Part shown: piece after piece, positions 8,296-17,549 of the stretch
Layout: each line of letters starts with the position of its first letter
How positions within the stretch are numbered: the first letter of the stretch is position 1
DNA from: Caldilineales bacterium
GTDB lineage: Bacteria; Chloroflexota; Anaerolineae; Caldilineales; Caldilineaceae
NCBI GenBank assembly: GCA_012271135.1
Contig: JAAXGZ010000026.1
Span: 1-64,000, forward strand
Direction: 5' to 3'
Length of the DNA: 64,000 nucleotides
Translations under genes and position numbers: made by a program
Notes under the pieces: model-generated
The model's input: the letters and a program-made list of their open reading frames with translations, nothing else
The model's database searches: none
Told to the model about the DNA's origin: nothing

Positions 8296-8955
8296 ATGAA
8301 ACTGATCCAGGTGAATGAAGCTCTCTACAACTACCTTGTGGGGGTAACCGTAAAGGATCATCCGGCCTTGGCGGCACTGAGGGAAGAGACCGCCGCCATG
8401 CCCAGCGGCGGCATGCAAATTGCAGCGGAACAAGGCCAGTTCATGCAGCTGCTGGTGCACTTGCTGCAGGCCACGCGCTACCTGGAGGTGGGCTGCTTTA
8501 CCGGATACAGCAGTTTGGTCATGGCGTTGGCGCTGCCGGAGGACGGACGTGTTACCACGTGCGATGTAAGCGAAGAGTGGACCGGCGTCGCCCGCAGGCA
8601 CTGGAAATCCGCAGGGGTTGCCGACAAGATAACGCTGAAGCTCGGGCCGGCCGTGGAATCGCTGCGGCGGTTACTGGCAGAAGGGCTCGCAGAAAGCTTC
8701 GACATTGCCTTTATCGATGCCGACAAGGACAACTATCCAAACTACTATGACCTATGTTTCGATTTGGTCCGTCCCGGAGGCCTGATCCTGATCGACAACA
8801 CCCTGTGGGGAGGACAGGTAGCTGACCCTTCCGTATCGGATCCCGATACCGAAGGAATCCGGGCGGTGAACCAACGCGCCTTCGAGGATGATCGGGTCGA
8901 CTCCTGCCTGTTGCCACTGTCCGACGGATTGCACATTTGCCACAAACGCCGGTAG
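8296..8955 (+). CDS. SAM-dependent O-methyltransferase (family 3, caffeoyl-CoA OMT-like)
   Basis: A 219-residue class I methyltransferase. The SAM-binding motif LEVGCFTGYSS starts at residue 63, the metal-binding segment FIDADKDNYPNYY is at 139-151, and IDNTLWGG at 166-173 is typical of cation-dependent catechol O-methyltransferases. The bacterial members methylate catechol-like small molecules of largely unknown identity. It follows thrH and precedes a small membrane protein gene by 21 bases, so a loose operon is possible. Confidence 0.88.
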   Translation: MKLIQVNEALYNYLVGVTVKDHPALAALREETAAMPSGGMQIAAEQGQFMQLLVHLLQATRYLEVGCFTGYSSLVMALALPEDGRVTTCDVSEEWTGVARRHWKSAGVADKITLKLGPAVESLRRLLAEGLAESFDIAFIDADKDNYPNYYDLCFDLVRPGGLILIDNTLWGGQVADPSVSDPDTEGIRAVNQRAFEDDRVDSCLLPLSDGLHICHKRR

Positions 8956-8976
8956 ATCCGGGCCGGTGGGAACGAC

Positions 8977-9435
8977 ATGGACAAATCCTCCCATCCGGCT
9001 CCCGTCCTGAGCGCAATTGGATACCTCCTCGGTATCTCCTATCCCCTGTTGGCGTTTTCGGCCACGGGCAGGTCGGTTTACCAGTTGTTCTTCAAAGCGG
9101 ATCTGGCCACGGCTGTCGGCCCCCTGACTTCGTTGTTCGCGGCATTCTGCTACCTCGCCGCCACCATCGGCTTCGCCTATCGGCGGCCCTGGACATGGTG
9201 GCTGTCCCTCTGCGTACTTGGGATCGAGAGCATCGGAACGTTGGCGACCGGAGTCCTCAGCATCTTGCAACCCGATCTGATCGGCAGTTCCGTCTGGCGT
9301 CTGTTCGGAATCGACTTCGCCTTCCTTCCGCTCGTGCAACCCATTGCCGGGATCGTCTGGTTGGCATGGACCCCCACACGGAGGTTGTTCGGGATTGGCT
9401 CATCCCCCGTGCCCCCGCGGCAGTCCACAGCATGA
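8977..9435 (+). CDS. Small integral membrane protein, unknown function
   Basis: A 152-residue protein with about four hydrophobic segments (roughly residues 10-30, 45-67, 72-97 and 115-131) and short polar ends. I do not recognise a family. ATG is 21 bases after the O-methyltransferase stop, suggesting cotranscription. A 7-bp inverted repeat at 9482-9497 follows the stop. Confidence 0.65.
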   Translation: MDKSSHPAPVLSAIGYLLGISYPLLAFSATGRSVYQLFFKADLATAVGPLTSLFAAFCYLAATIGFAYRRPWTWWLSLCVLGIESIGTLATGVLSILQPDLIGSSVWRLFGIDFAFLPLVQPIAGIVWLAWTPTRRLFGIGSSPVPPRQSTA

Positions 9436-9481
9436 CCGGGTTTTGATGTGGCTCCGCGATCCGATACCAGGGGTGATTGCT

Positions 9482-9515
9482 CTGCCGGACCCGGCAGGCA
9501 AGCGCTCTGTATAAT
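9482..9515 (+). promoter_or_regulatory. Inverted repeat next to a TATAAT box before glgP
   Basis: CTGCCGG-AC-CCGGCAG (9482-9497) is a perfect 7-bp inverted repeat ending 12 bases before TATAAT (9510-9515). It covers where a -35 box would be, so it could be an operator, or a weak terminator of the upstream gene. The glgP leader would be about 200 bases. Confidence 0.35.
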
Positions 9516-9615
9516 CGCAGCGCCTTGGTGATCCGAGCGCGCCCTCTGACTGCGCTTCGGACCCGTGCCTCCGGAACGAGTGGCGGGAGCCGCGGATCGA
9601 CTTCGGTCCAAGCGG

Positions 9616-9631
9616 TCCACACCGGTGTGGA
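9616..9631. repeat. 16-bp perfect palindrome in the glgP leader
   Basis: TCCACACCGGTGTGGA is a perfect palindrome 85 bases before the glgP start. It could be a protein-binding site; no repeat of it was noticed elsewhere. Confidence 0.4.
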
Positions 9632-9715
9632 TCTGGCCAGCGTGCCCATTCCCTTCTCAGCGGTAGGCCGCGTGCCTTCGGTTTTGAATCTACAGTGAGA
9701 CTGTTGCAGACCCCC

Positions 9716-12295
9716 ATGCAGATTGTCCAGCACGTAACCGTCAAACCAGCCTTGCCCCAACAGCTGCGCCGTCTTGAGGATTTGGCGTTCAATCTGGTCT
9801 GGAGTTGGCTGGAGGATGCGAACGAACTTTTCGCGCGGATCAATCCGGACCTGTGGCAGGCCACAAAGCACAATCCTGTCCGGCTTCTCGCCGAGGTTCC
9901 CCAACCCGATCTCAATCGTTGTAGCGTGGACGAAACCTACTTGACGCTTTACCGAAAGGTAATCAACCGGTTTGACCGTTACATGGCTCCCGATGCCGAA
10001 ACCTGGTTCAACCGAAACCACCCGGACAAGCTGTCGGACACCATCGCCTATTTCAGCGCCGAGTTCGGCCTGCACGAATCTCTGCCCATTTACAGCGGCG
10101 GTCTTGGGATCCTGTCGGGCGACCATACCAAGACTGCCAGCGACCTGGGCCTGCCTTTCATTGGCATCGGGTTCCTGTACCCCCAAGGCTACTTCCATCA
10201 GCGACTGGACAGCTCCGGCTGGCAGGAAGCCTATTACAGCCATTTGTCCTTCGATGCATTGCCTGTCAGGGAGGCACAGGACCCCAGTGGCGGACGCCTG
10301 AGGGTGACGGTTCAGTTGCCCGGCAGACTGATCCACATCCGTGTGTGGGAAGTACTGGTTGGACGCAGCACCTTGTACTTGATGGACACGGACATCGAAC
10401 TCAACACGGACGAGGATCGCCAGCTGAGCCAACGCCTGTACTTCGGTGACGAGGAAAGGCGGTTGGCTTGGGAAACGGTGTTCGGCCTGGGCGGGGTACG
10501 TGTGTTGCGGTCCCTCGGCATCAAACCGACCGTCTGGCACATGAACGAAGGTCACAGCGCGTTCATGGGCATGGAACGGGTCCGCGAATTGGTGGCTGGG
10601 AACGGACTTACCTTCAAGGAAGCCGTGGAAGTCGTTCGATCCAACACGGTTTTCACGACCCACACGCCAGTTCCGGCAGGCAATGACACGTTCCCACTCG
10701 ACCTGATAGACCGCTACTTCTCCGATTTTTGGCACCGGCTGAACATCGACAGGCACCAGTTCATGGAGTTTGCACAGCAACAGCTGGGCTGGGAAACACG
10801 CTTCAGCATGACCGTCCTAGCCCTCAAGCTGAGTGGTCACTGCAACGGGGTAAGTGAACTGCATGGAGAGACAAGCCGCCACATGTGGCAGTTTCTCTGG
10901 CCCGAGACCCCGGTGTCGGAAGTGCCCATCAAAGGCATTACAAATGGTGTGCACGCTCCCAGCTGGATTGCCCCCGACTTGCGAGACTTGTACTGCAGGT
11001 ACCTGGGCGAGGATTTCCTTGACCGCATCAACGCTCCGGCCATCTGGGCCGGTGTCGCCGACATCCCCGATGCAGAGCTTTGGGAAATCCACCTTCGGTG
11101 CAAGCATGCACTGATTGACTTCGCCCGCAACAACCTGAAGCGCCAATATGAACAGCGCGGTGAGAGCCCAACAACGCAGTCCGGCGTCTCCGATCTGCTG
11201 GACCCGAACGCGCTGACCATCGGGTTTGCTCGCCGGTTTGCAACCTACAAACGGGCGACGCTTCTGTTGACCGACATCGACCGGCTGCGACACATCATGA
11301 ACCAGCAGGACCGGCCAGTCCAGATTGTCTTTGCCGGCAAGGCCCATCCGGCGGACGATGCCGGCAAACACCTCATTCAGCACCTGTTCAACCTATCCCA
11401 TGACCCTCATTCCGGGTTTCGCGGGAAGTTCGTGGTTCTTGAGGACTACGATATTGAGATGGCCCGTCACTTGGTATCCGGAGTCGACGTGTGGCTAAAC
11501 ACCCCGAGACGACCGCATGAGGCGAGCGGCACCAGCGGACAGAAGGCCGCAATGTCGGGCACACCCAATTTCAGCATCCTCGATGGCTGGTGGGCCGAAG
11601 CCTACAACGGACACAACGGGTGGGCCATTGGCGACGAACAGGAGTTCAAGGACGACCACACGCAGGACCACGCCGACGCCGCGTCGCTGTACCAATCGCT
11701 GGAGGAGGACATCATTCCCCTGTTTTTTGAGCGCGACGCGGCGGGGGTGCCTACAGGTTGGGTCACTGTCATGAAGGAGTCGATTCGCACGTGTGCGCCG
11801 CAGTTCAGTTTCCGCCGCATGCTGTTGGACTACTGGGACACGCTCTATGCCCCCGCCCGGTCGGACGGCCAGGTCATGGTGGCGGACGATTACCGCAAGG
11901 CCTTGAACTTGGCCGGTTGGAAGGAACAGATGCGGCGGAACTGGCCCAATGTGTCATTCGTAGGCACGCGCGCCAGTCCCTTGGACCTCGTGGTGGGCAA
12001 CCGAGTCGACATCAAAGCCTGGGTCCGGCTGGGGGACGTGCTTCCCGAGAACGTGGAAGTCGAGGCGGTATTTGTTCGGGAAAATCTGGACCGCTCACCT
12101 TCGGTCGAAATTCGACAGTCGTTGGCACACACGGGTTCCCCAAGCCAGGGTGTGGACTCATTTGAGGGAAGTCTGTGCCCCAACCACAACGGACATCTGG
12201 GTTTGGCGGTTAGAATTCGCCCGACCCACCCCGACCTGGTGTCGCTATGCGATACCAGCTTGGTGACCTGGGCTGGCAGGAACCCAAACGAATAG
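9716..12295 (+). CDS. glgP: Alpha-glucan (glycogen/maltodextrin) phosphorylase, DUF3417 type
   Basis: An 859-residue phosphorylase of the bacterial/archaeal glucan-phosphorylase subfamily. It begins with the DUF3417 helical domain (LRRLEDLAFNLVWSW near residue 20), then AYFSAEFGLHESLPIYSGG, the GLG-type loop, and the pyridoxal-phosphate region EASGTSGQKAAMSG with the Schiff-base lysine, followed by SILDGWWAEAY. It releases glucose-1-phosphate from alpha-1,4-glucans. The start chosen is ATG 9716; a GTG at 9695 adds seven residues. It is followed eight bases later by the epimerase gene. An orphan phosphorylase without glycogen synthase nearby. Confidence 0.93.
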   Translation: MQIVQHVTVKPALPQQLRRLEDLAFNLVWSWLEDANELFARINPDLWQATKHNPVRLLAEVPQPDLNRCSVDETYLTLYRKVINRFDRYMAPDAETWFNRNHPDKLSDTIAYFSAEFGLHESLPIYSGGLGILSGDHTKTASDLGLPFIGIGFLYPQGYFHQRLDSSGWQEAYYSHLSFDALPVREAQDPSGGRLRVTVQLPGRLIHIRVWEVLVGRSTLYLMDTDIELNTDEDRQLSQRLYFGDEERRLAWETVFGLGGVRVLRSLGIKPTVWHMNEGHSAFMGMERVRELVAGNGLTFKEAVEVVRSNTVFTTHTPVPAGNDTFPLDLIDRYFSDFWHRLNIDRHQFMEFAQQQLGWETRFSMTVLALKLSGHCNGVSELHGETSRHMWQFLWPETPVSEVPIKGITNGVHAPSWIAPDLRDLYCRYLGEDFLDRINAPAIWAGVADIPDAELWEIHLRCKHALIDFARNNLKRQYEQRGESPTTQSGVSDLLDPNALTIGFARRFATYKRATLLLTDIDRLRHIMNQQDRPVQIVFAGKAHPADDAGKHLIQHLFNLSHDPHSGFRGKFVVLEDYDIEMARHLVSGVDVWLNTPRRPHEASGTSGQKAAMSGTPNFSILDGWWAEAYNGHNGWAIGDEQEFKDDHTQDHADAASLYQSLEEDIIPLFFERDAAGVPTGWVTVMKESIRTCAPQFSFRRMLLDYWDTLYAPARSDGQVMVADDYRKALNLAGWKEQMRRNWPNVSFVGTRASPLDLVVGNRVDIKAWVRLGDVLPENVEVEAVFVRENLDRSPSVEIRQSLAHTGSPSQGVDSFEGSLCPNHNGHLGLAVRIRPTHPDLVSLCDTSLVTWAGRNPNE

Positions 12296-12303
12296 GACCA
12301 CCC

Positions 12304-13206
12304 ATGAATGTCCTGATTGCAGGCGGTACCGGGTTGATTGGAACCGCCTTGGTCGCGCTCCTGCGGGATCGCGGTGACAGCGTCAGGATCTTGACCCGCA
12401 GACGGGATCTTTCCTCAAGTGACACGATTCAGTATGCGGAATGGCAGGGCGATTCGGATTCTGGGCTGGTCCCTCACATCACATGGTCCGACGCGGTGGT
12501 GAACTTGGCTGGAGCCAACATCGGAGCCAAACGCTGGAGCAAAAAGCGGAAACAGGAGATTCTGGATAGCCGAGTACAATCGACCGGTTCCTTGGGGGAG
12601 GCCTTGGCATACTCGGATGCTCCACCGAGTGTATTTGTGCAGGCTTCGGCCGTTGGCTACTACGGTCACCACCCGGCCGAGACTGTCCTTGCCGAAGACG
12701 CCCCGGCAGGTTCCGACTTCCTGGCCGAGGTGTGCCAGGCTTGGGAAGTGGCCGCCAGTCCACTTGCGTCCACAGGTGTGCGGTTGGCGATTGCAAGGTT
12801 CGGCGTAGTGTTGTCCCCAGACGGCGGTGCCTTGCAGCGGATGCTGCCGCCCGCCCGCATGGGCGCCGGCGGACGGCTGGGCTCGGGACGTCAGCCCTTT
12901 CCCTGGATCCACCTCCGGGATGCTGCCGCCGCCATAGTGTTCCTGATCGACAATCAGAGCGCGCAAGGCCCTTTCAACATCGCCAGTCCGGAATCTTGTT
13001 CCAACGGCGAGTTTGCCCGGGCGTTGGCACGTAGTGTGCGGCGTCCGATTTTGCTGTTCCTGCCGGCCTTTCAGGTCAGGTTGATGTTCGGCGAAATGGC
13101 CGACATGCTTCTGGAAGGCCAAAATGCCTCGGCCCAACGACTCCAGGACGCGGGTTTTGATTTCGCGTTCGGAGACCTTGATACCGCATTGCACGACTTG
13201 GTGTAG
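12304..13206 (+). CDS. TIGR01777-type NAD(P)-dependent epimerase (SDR39U1/YfcH-like)
   Basis: A 300-residue atypical short-chain dehydrogenase. The dinucleotide-binding motif MNVLIAGGTGLIG is at the very N-terminus; VVNLAGANI and the catalytic-region QASAVGYYG match the YfcH/SDR39U1 family, and the C-terminal DUF1731-like segment follows (PAFQVRLMFGEMADMLL). The ATG lies eight bases after the glucan phosphorylase stop, so they are translationally close. Reaction is unknown for this family. Confidence 0.88.
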   Translation: MNVLIAGGTGLIGTALVALLRDRGDSVRILTRRRDLSSSDTIQYAEWQGDSDSGLVPHITWSDAVVNLAGANIGAKRWSKKRKQEILDSRVQSTGSLGEALAYSDAPPSVFVQASAVGYYGHHPAETVLAEDAPAGSDFLAEVCQAWEVAASPLASTGVRLAIARFGVVLSPDGGALQRMLPPARMGAGGRLGSGRQPFPWIHLRDAAAAIVFLIDNQSAQGPFNIASPESCSNGEFARALARSVRRPILLFLPAFQVRLMFGEMADMLLEGQNASAQRLQDAGFDFAFGDLDTALHDLV

Positions 13207-13257
13207 AACCATGTTGGAACGGAATGCAGTAAGCACGGTCGCACCCTGAGCCAGGCC

Positions 13258-14229
13258 ATGGCCCCAGTAGTTGAAGTCAGGGAGTTGACCAAGAGCTTCA
13301 AGGTGCCGGTACGCCAGTCCGGACTTGGGGCGGCCGTGAAAAGCCTCTTTGATCGGAAGTTCACCCTGGTGGATGCCGTCAAGGATGTGAGTTTCACCAT
13401 TGACCGAGGCGAGATCGTCGGGTTTCTGGGGCCGAATGGTGCCGGCAAGACCACAACCCTCAAAATGCTCTCCGGCCTGCTCCATCCGACCTCGGGTACG
13501 GCCACGGTGAATGGACACATACCGTGGAAGCGAGACAACACCTACCTGCGCACCATCAACATGGTGATGGGCAACCGCCATCAGTTGAGCTGGGATCTGC
13601 CGGCTGGAGACACCTACAAACTCCATCAGGCGATCTACCAGATACCGGATGATGAGTTCGAGCGGACATTGGAGGAACTGTCGGACTTGCTGGATCTGCA
13701 TGACTTGCTGACCAAGCCGGTGCGCAACCTTTCCCTTGGGGAACGCATGAAATGCGAATTGGGAGGTGCCCTGCTGCACCGTCCCGAGGTCATGTTTTTG
13801 GACGAGCCGACCCTCGGTCTGGATGTGACCATGCAGCACCGCATTCGGGATTTCGTCCGGTCCTACAACCTCCGCCACGGTTCGACCATTCTGCTCACCA
13901 GCCACTACATGGCAGACATCGCAGCCCTGTGTGAACGCGTGGTGGTCATCCATCGCGGGCAACTTCTGTTCGATGGGCCGTTGGCTCAGCTGGTGGCCAA
14001 ATTCGCCCCGGTCAAACGACTAACCATCGAACTTGACTCGGCAGATGCCGACTTGGGCAGCCTCGGTACCGTTGTGGCCCATGACGGGTTCACCTACCAA
14101 CTGGAAGTTGCCAAGGACGAAACCACCGATGTGACAAGCCATCTCCTGGCCAACTACAACCTCAGCGACATTGCCGTGGAGGACCCACCGATCGAACGGG
14201 TAATCGAGCAGGTGTTCGCCACCGAATAG
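13258..14229 (+). CDS. ABC transporter ATPase, COG4586 type
   Basis: A 323-residue ABC ATPase with Walker A GPNGAGKTT (58-66), signature LSLGE (158-162) and Walker B VMFLDEP (178-184). The region WDLPAGDTYKLHQAIYQIPD matches the COG4586 group that always works with two ABC-2 permeases (COG4587 and COG3694), which are the next two genes. The system is an exporter of unknown substrate; in relatives it is annotated as viologen or antibiotic export, which is not evidence for this one. The stop is six bases before the next start. Confidence 0.93.
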   Translation: MAPVVEVRELTKSFKVPVRQSGLGAAVKSLFDRKFTLVDAVKDVSFTIDRGEIVGFLGPNGAGKTTTLKMLSGLLHPTSGTATVNGHIPWKRDNTYLRTINMVMGNRHQLSWDLPAGDTYKLHQAIYQIPDDEFERTLEELSDLLDLHDLLTKPVRNLSLGERMKCELGGALLHRPEVMFLDEPTLGLDVTMQHRIRDFVRSYNLRHGSTILLTSHYMADIAALCERVVVIHRGQLLFDGPLAQLVAKFAPVKRLTIELDSADADLGSLGTVVAHDGFTYQLEVAKDETTDVTSHLLANYNLSDIAVEDPPIERVIEQVFATE

Positions 14230-14235
14230 TCACAC

Positions 14236-15036
14236 ATGCGCCTCTTCCGCATCTACCTGCTGTCTGCCCTTTTGCATTTGAAGGAACACTTGATCTACCG
14301 GGCCTCGATGTTGATCTGGCTGTTCAGCATGGTGCTCGAACCGGTGGTCTTCATGATGGTATGGCGCGCCGTCGTGTTGGCGGAGGGAGGCAGCGCCGGA
14401 GGCCACACCGAGGGAACCCTGACTGCCTATTATCTGATCATGATGGTGGTCAACCACCTGACCTTCACTTGGATCATGCATGAATACGCCTATCGCATTC
14501 GCGAGGGGGTTTTGGCTGGACAACTGCTGTATCCGCTTCACCCCATCCATCGCGATGTCACGATGAACGCCACCTACAAGCTGCTTGGATTGGTCTTGTT
14601 CATACCGGCACTCCTATTGCTGAGTGTCTTCCTGAAGCCGGAGTTCCAGTTTGAACCATGGCAGTTTCTGGCCTTCCTGCCAACCTTGACCCTGGCAGCC
14701 GCCATGCGTTTCCTTATGGAGTGGGCCGTAGCACAAACTGCGTTCTGGTGTATCGAGAACAGCTCATTCAATCAAGCCTACTATGTCGCCACGATGTTCT
14801 TTTCGGGTCGGGTTGCTCCCATTTCGATGTTTCCCGACTGGTTGTCCGCGGCTGCGCGTTACCTGCCTTTCTGGCTCGGTGTGGCGTTTCCGGTGGAAAC
14901 GCTCCTGGGGAGTCTGACACCCGACGAAGTCATGTCCGGCATGGTGGCTCAGGCGGCTTGGCTGGCTTTCTTTGCTGGTTTTGTGGCTTGGGTTTGGAGT
15001 CGCGCCGTGCGTCGTTTCGGCGCGGTCGGGAGTTGA
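14236..15036 (+). CDS. ABC-2 permease, COG4587-like
   Basis: A 266-residue membrane protein with about six hydrophobic segments, lying between the ATPase and a second permease with gaps of six and eight bases. The sequence pattern (LTAYYLIMMVVNHLTFTWIMHE, GQLLYPLHP) fits the DUF990 family of ABC-2 permeases. It would form half of the exporter channel. Confidence 0.88.
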   Translation: MRLFRIYLLSALLHLKEHLIYRASMLIWLFSMVLEPVVFMMVWRAVVLAEGGSAGGHTEGTLTAYYLIMMVVNHLTFTWIMHEYAYRIREGVLAGQLLYPLHPIHRDVTMNATYKLLGLVLFIPALLLLSVFLKPEFQFEPWQFLAFLPTLTLAAAMRFLMEWAVAQTAFWCIENSSFNQAYYVATMFFSGRVAPISMFPDWLSAAARYLPFWLGVAFPVETLLGSLTPDEVMSGMVAQAAWLAFFAGFVAWVWSRAVRRFGAVGS

Positions 15037-15044
15037 GACTGCGG

Positions 15045-15830
15045 ATGCATCTCGTCCGGGTGATAGGGGTCCATGCCCGTATCGGCATCCTCAAGGACTT
15101 GCAGTACCGTGTGAACTTCGCGGGTCAACTGGTCAATTCGGCTCTCGGTTTTCTGCTGGCCATTGGAAGTATTCTCGTCGTCTTCCGACACACGGATCTG
15201 CTCGGTGACTGGACACAGACGGACCTCATCATGCTGATCGGGGTGTTCAGTATCGTGCGCGGGTTCATCAACCTGTTCGTCAGGCCCGGGCTGCAAGCCT
15301 ACATGGAGGGGATCCGCACGGGCCTCTTCGATTATGTCCTGCTGAAGCCACTGGATTCGCAACTTTATGTCAGCATCCGGGAATTCCGCATTTGGAGCTT
15401 GGTCGACCTGCTTACAGGAGTTGGTCTTGTGGTCTGGAGTGGATGGGTTGGCGGTTTGGATGCCTCGCTTTTCACCATCGTGCTCTTCTTTGTGACGATG
15501 CTCGCCGGCTTCTCGGTCGTATTGGCCTTTTGGTTCATCTTGGGTACCTCCGCCTTTTGGTTCATCAAGGTGGACAACATTTTTGTTGTCTTCGATTCAT
15601 TGTTCCAAACTGCCCGTTGGCCGCTTGCCATCTACCCAGGTGCCGTGCGTATTCTTCTCACCTTCGTGGTGCCTGTGGCTTGGGCCGTGACCATGCCGGC
15701 TGCGACCTTGGTCGGCAAGCTGGAGATCGGATCTCTGTGGTTGACGCTTCTGGTTCCCGCTTTCTTCGTTGCCGTATCCCGCATCTTCTGGAAAATCGGG
15801 ATTCGACATTACTCCGGAGCTTCGGCGTGA
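15045..15830 (+). CDS. ABC-2 permease, COG3694-like
   Basis: A 261-residue membrane protein with about six hydrophobic segments. FDYVLLKPLDSQLYVSIREF is a conserved pattern of the DUF990 ABC-2 permeases. The start ATG 15045 is eight bases after the previous gene; a much longer upstream open frame overlaps the first permease and is not used. It completes the exporter trio 13258-15830. Confidence 0.88.
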   Translation: MHLVRVIGVHARIGILKDLQYRVNFAGQLVNSALGFLLAIGSILVVFRHTDLLGDWTQTDLIMLIGVFSIVRGFINLFVRPGLQAYMEGIRTGLFDYVLLKPLDSQLYVSIREFRIWSLVDLLTGVGLVVWSGWVGGLDASLFTIVLFFVTMLAGFSVVLAFWFILGTSAFWFIKVDNIFVVFDSLFQTARWPLAIYPGAVRILLTFVVPVAWAVTMPAATLVGKLEIGSLWLTLLVPAFFVAVSRIFWKIGIRHYSGASA

Positions 15831-16015
15831 GTCGGTTCGGTCCGGGGATTCGGCCCTTCCCTCTCCTCATACCCAATGGGTTGAACCGTCCAGGCAACAC
15901 CGGAAGGACCGGTCAGGGCCGTCGGACGTCAAGCTGTCCCTTGCCGATCCGGTAAGATAATGGTCAACAGCCTTGATCTCTTCCTTACTGTAAACGTCAA
16001 CGTGGAGGTGACGCT

Positions 16016-17251
16016 ATGCGTCGATCGATTTTCTTGTTGTTGACCGCATTGCTGGTCGGCATGCTGGGCGCGGCTTGTGCTGTTCCCATGGACGATGGCG
16101 AGGCCATGGCATGCACCGACGCACTCGGTTGTGTGGAGGTTGCTTCCGACGAACCTGTGACCATCGCGTCCATGAATGTGTTGTCTGGCCCTGTGAGCTT
16201 CTTGGGCTTGGACCAAATCGGTGCCATTGAAATCGCCATAGACGACTTTGGCGACCTGCTGGGCCACGAAATTGCCCTGGTTTCCGAGGACTCCCAGTGC
16301 AGTGCCGAAGGCGGACAGTCGGCGGCCCAGAAAGTAGCTGCCAATTCGTCCGTGGTCGGGGCATTGGGCACCGCCTGTTCCAGCGCCGGAACTGCTGCCC
16401 TGCCCATCATCCACGAAGCCGGCCTCAGCATGATTTCGGCTTCCAACACTTCACCGACGCTCACCGAACCCGATCCGGAGAAAGGTGGGGTTTGGCAGCC
16501 CGGGTACTACCGTACGGCACACAATGATCTGTTCCAGGGCCGGTTGGCCGGGGAATTCGCTTACAACCAGTTGGGGGCCCGAACTGCCGCAACGATCCAT
16601 GACGGCAGTCCCTATGCCAATAGCCTGCAACAGGTGATGGCGGATGTGTTCACCGAGCTCGGAGGGCGCATCACCTATCAAGGGGCTGTCAACGTTGGTG
16701 ATACCGAGATGCTTCCGATCTTGACGGAAATCGCCACGGATCCGCCGGATGTCCTTTTCTATCCGATCTTCCAGCCCGAAGTGAACTTCATTACCGACCA
16801 AATCCAAGGGGTCTCCGGCTTGGAGGGCACCATCCTGATGAGTGCCGACGCAGCCTTCTCGTCGGACATCATGGCAAACACCGGCGAGTCGATTTTGGGC
16901 CTGTATCTCACGTCCCCGCTGGTGCAGGGCGATGCTTACGACGAGTTGCTGGCAAAGTGGGAAGCCAAGTTGGGCGGACTTCCCCCCTCAGCCTTCCACG
17001 CTCATTCCTACGACGCCACGATGATGCTGCTACAGGCCATTGAATCGGTCGCCCAGGACGACGGTGCGGGCAATTTGTTGATTGGCAAGCAGGCGATTCG
17101 CGATGCGTTGAGCGCGATCGAAGACTTTCCCGGCATCACCGGGACACTGGCCTGTGATGAAACCGGAGACTGTGCCACGGGAGAAGCCCTGGCCGTCTAT
17201 CAGATCAATGACATGGAGGCATGGCCGCCCGAACTGGTCAATCTGGAGTGA
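16016..17251 (+). CDS. Branched-chain amino acid-type ABC substrate-binding lipoprotein
   Basis: A 411-residue periplasmic-binding-protein family 6 (LivJ-like) protein with a Sec signal and a lipobox ending in Cys21 (GMLGAAC). Start is supported by GGAGGTGA six bases upstream of ATG. The fold features (VGALGTACSSAGTAALPIIHEAGLSM) match amide/branched amino acid binding proteins. There are no Liv permease or ATPase genes beside it, so it is an orphan binding protein or a sensor partner. A terminator follows at 17313. Confidence 0.88.
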   Translation: MRRSIFLLLTALLVGMLGAACAVPMDDGEAMACTDALGCVEVASDEPVTIASMNVLSGPVSFLGLDQIGAIEIAIDDFGDLLGHEIALVSEDSQCSAEGGQSAAQKVAANSSVVGALGTACSSAGTAALPIIHEAGLSMISASNTSPTLTEPDPEKGGVWQPGYYRTAHNDLFQGRLAGEFAYNQLGARTAATIHDGSPYANSLQQVMADVFTELGGRITYQGAVNVGDTEMLPILTEIATDPPDVLFYPIFQPEVNFITDQIQGVSGLEGTILMSADAAFSSDIMANTGESILGLYLTSPLVQGDAYDELLAKWEAKLGGLPPSAFHAHSYDATMMLLQAIESVAQDDGAGNLLIGKQAIRDALSAIEDFPGITGTLACDETGDCATGEALAVYQINDMEAWPPELVNLE

Positions 17252-17274
17252 CCTGGAGGTACACATGTACACCT

Positions 17275-17299
17275 GAATGACCCTTTCCACGGGTCGTTC
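17275..17299 (+). repeat. 9-bp stem-loop after the binding-protein gene
   Basis: GAATGACCC (17275-17283) pairs with GGGTCGTTC (17291-17299) with one G-T pair and a seven-base loop. It is the first of four hairpins in 120 bases and may be a 3' stabiliser. No U-tract follows. Confidence 0.5.
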
Positions 17300-17312
17300 C
17301 TTGGGAGGAGAG

Positions 17313-17347
17313 CGCTTGGCGGCCGTGTGGCCGCCAGGCGTTGTTTT
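17313..17347 (+). terminator. Rho-independent terminator of the binding-protein gene
   Basis: A 12-bp GC-rich stem (17313-17324 with 17329-17340, one G-T pair), loop GTGT, then TTGTTTT. It lies 62 bases after the lipoprotein gene stop and is the best terminator in the window, insulating the lysine genes downstream. Confidence 0.8.
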
Positions 17348-17370
17348 GGCCGGGGTGCAAAATCCCCCGC

Positions 17371-17390
17371 CTGCATCGCCGGCGATGCAG
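17371..17390. repeat. 20-bp perfect palindrome upstream of lysine genes
   Basis: CTGCATCGCCGGCGATGCAG is perfectly palindromic with no spacer. Placed 228 bases before homocitrate synthase, it may be an operator or, as RNA, a tight hairpin. Confidence 0.5.
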
Positions 17391-17549
17391 ACCGATTGGA
17401 AACGCTGGCACCTCGGCACATGTAGGACCGCAAGCCACAGGGGACCGGACCGGGGTCGCGGGTTGTACACATACGATTCCATCTGCTGATTCACACCCGA
17501 TTGCCTGTTTTTCGGTTATGCTAACGAGTCGGCTTGCTTGCCGGTAGAC

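Noticed and set aside
9257-10780. 507-codon open frame on minus
   Set aside because: Antisense shadow of the glucan phosphorylase gene; no family resemblance, and the plus-strand product is complete.
12415-13962. 515-codon open frame on minus
   Set aside because: Antisense to the epimerase and ABC ATPase genes.
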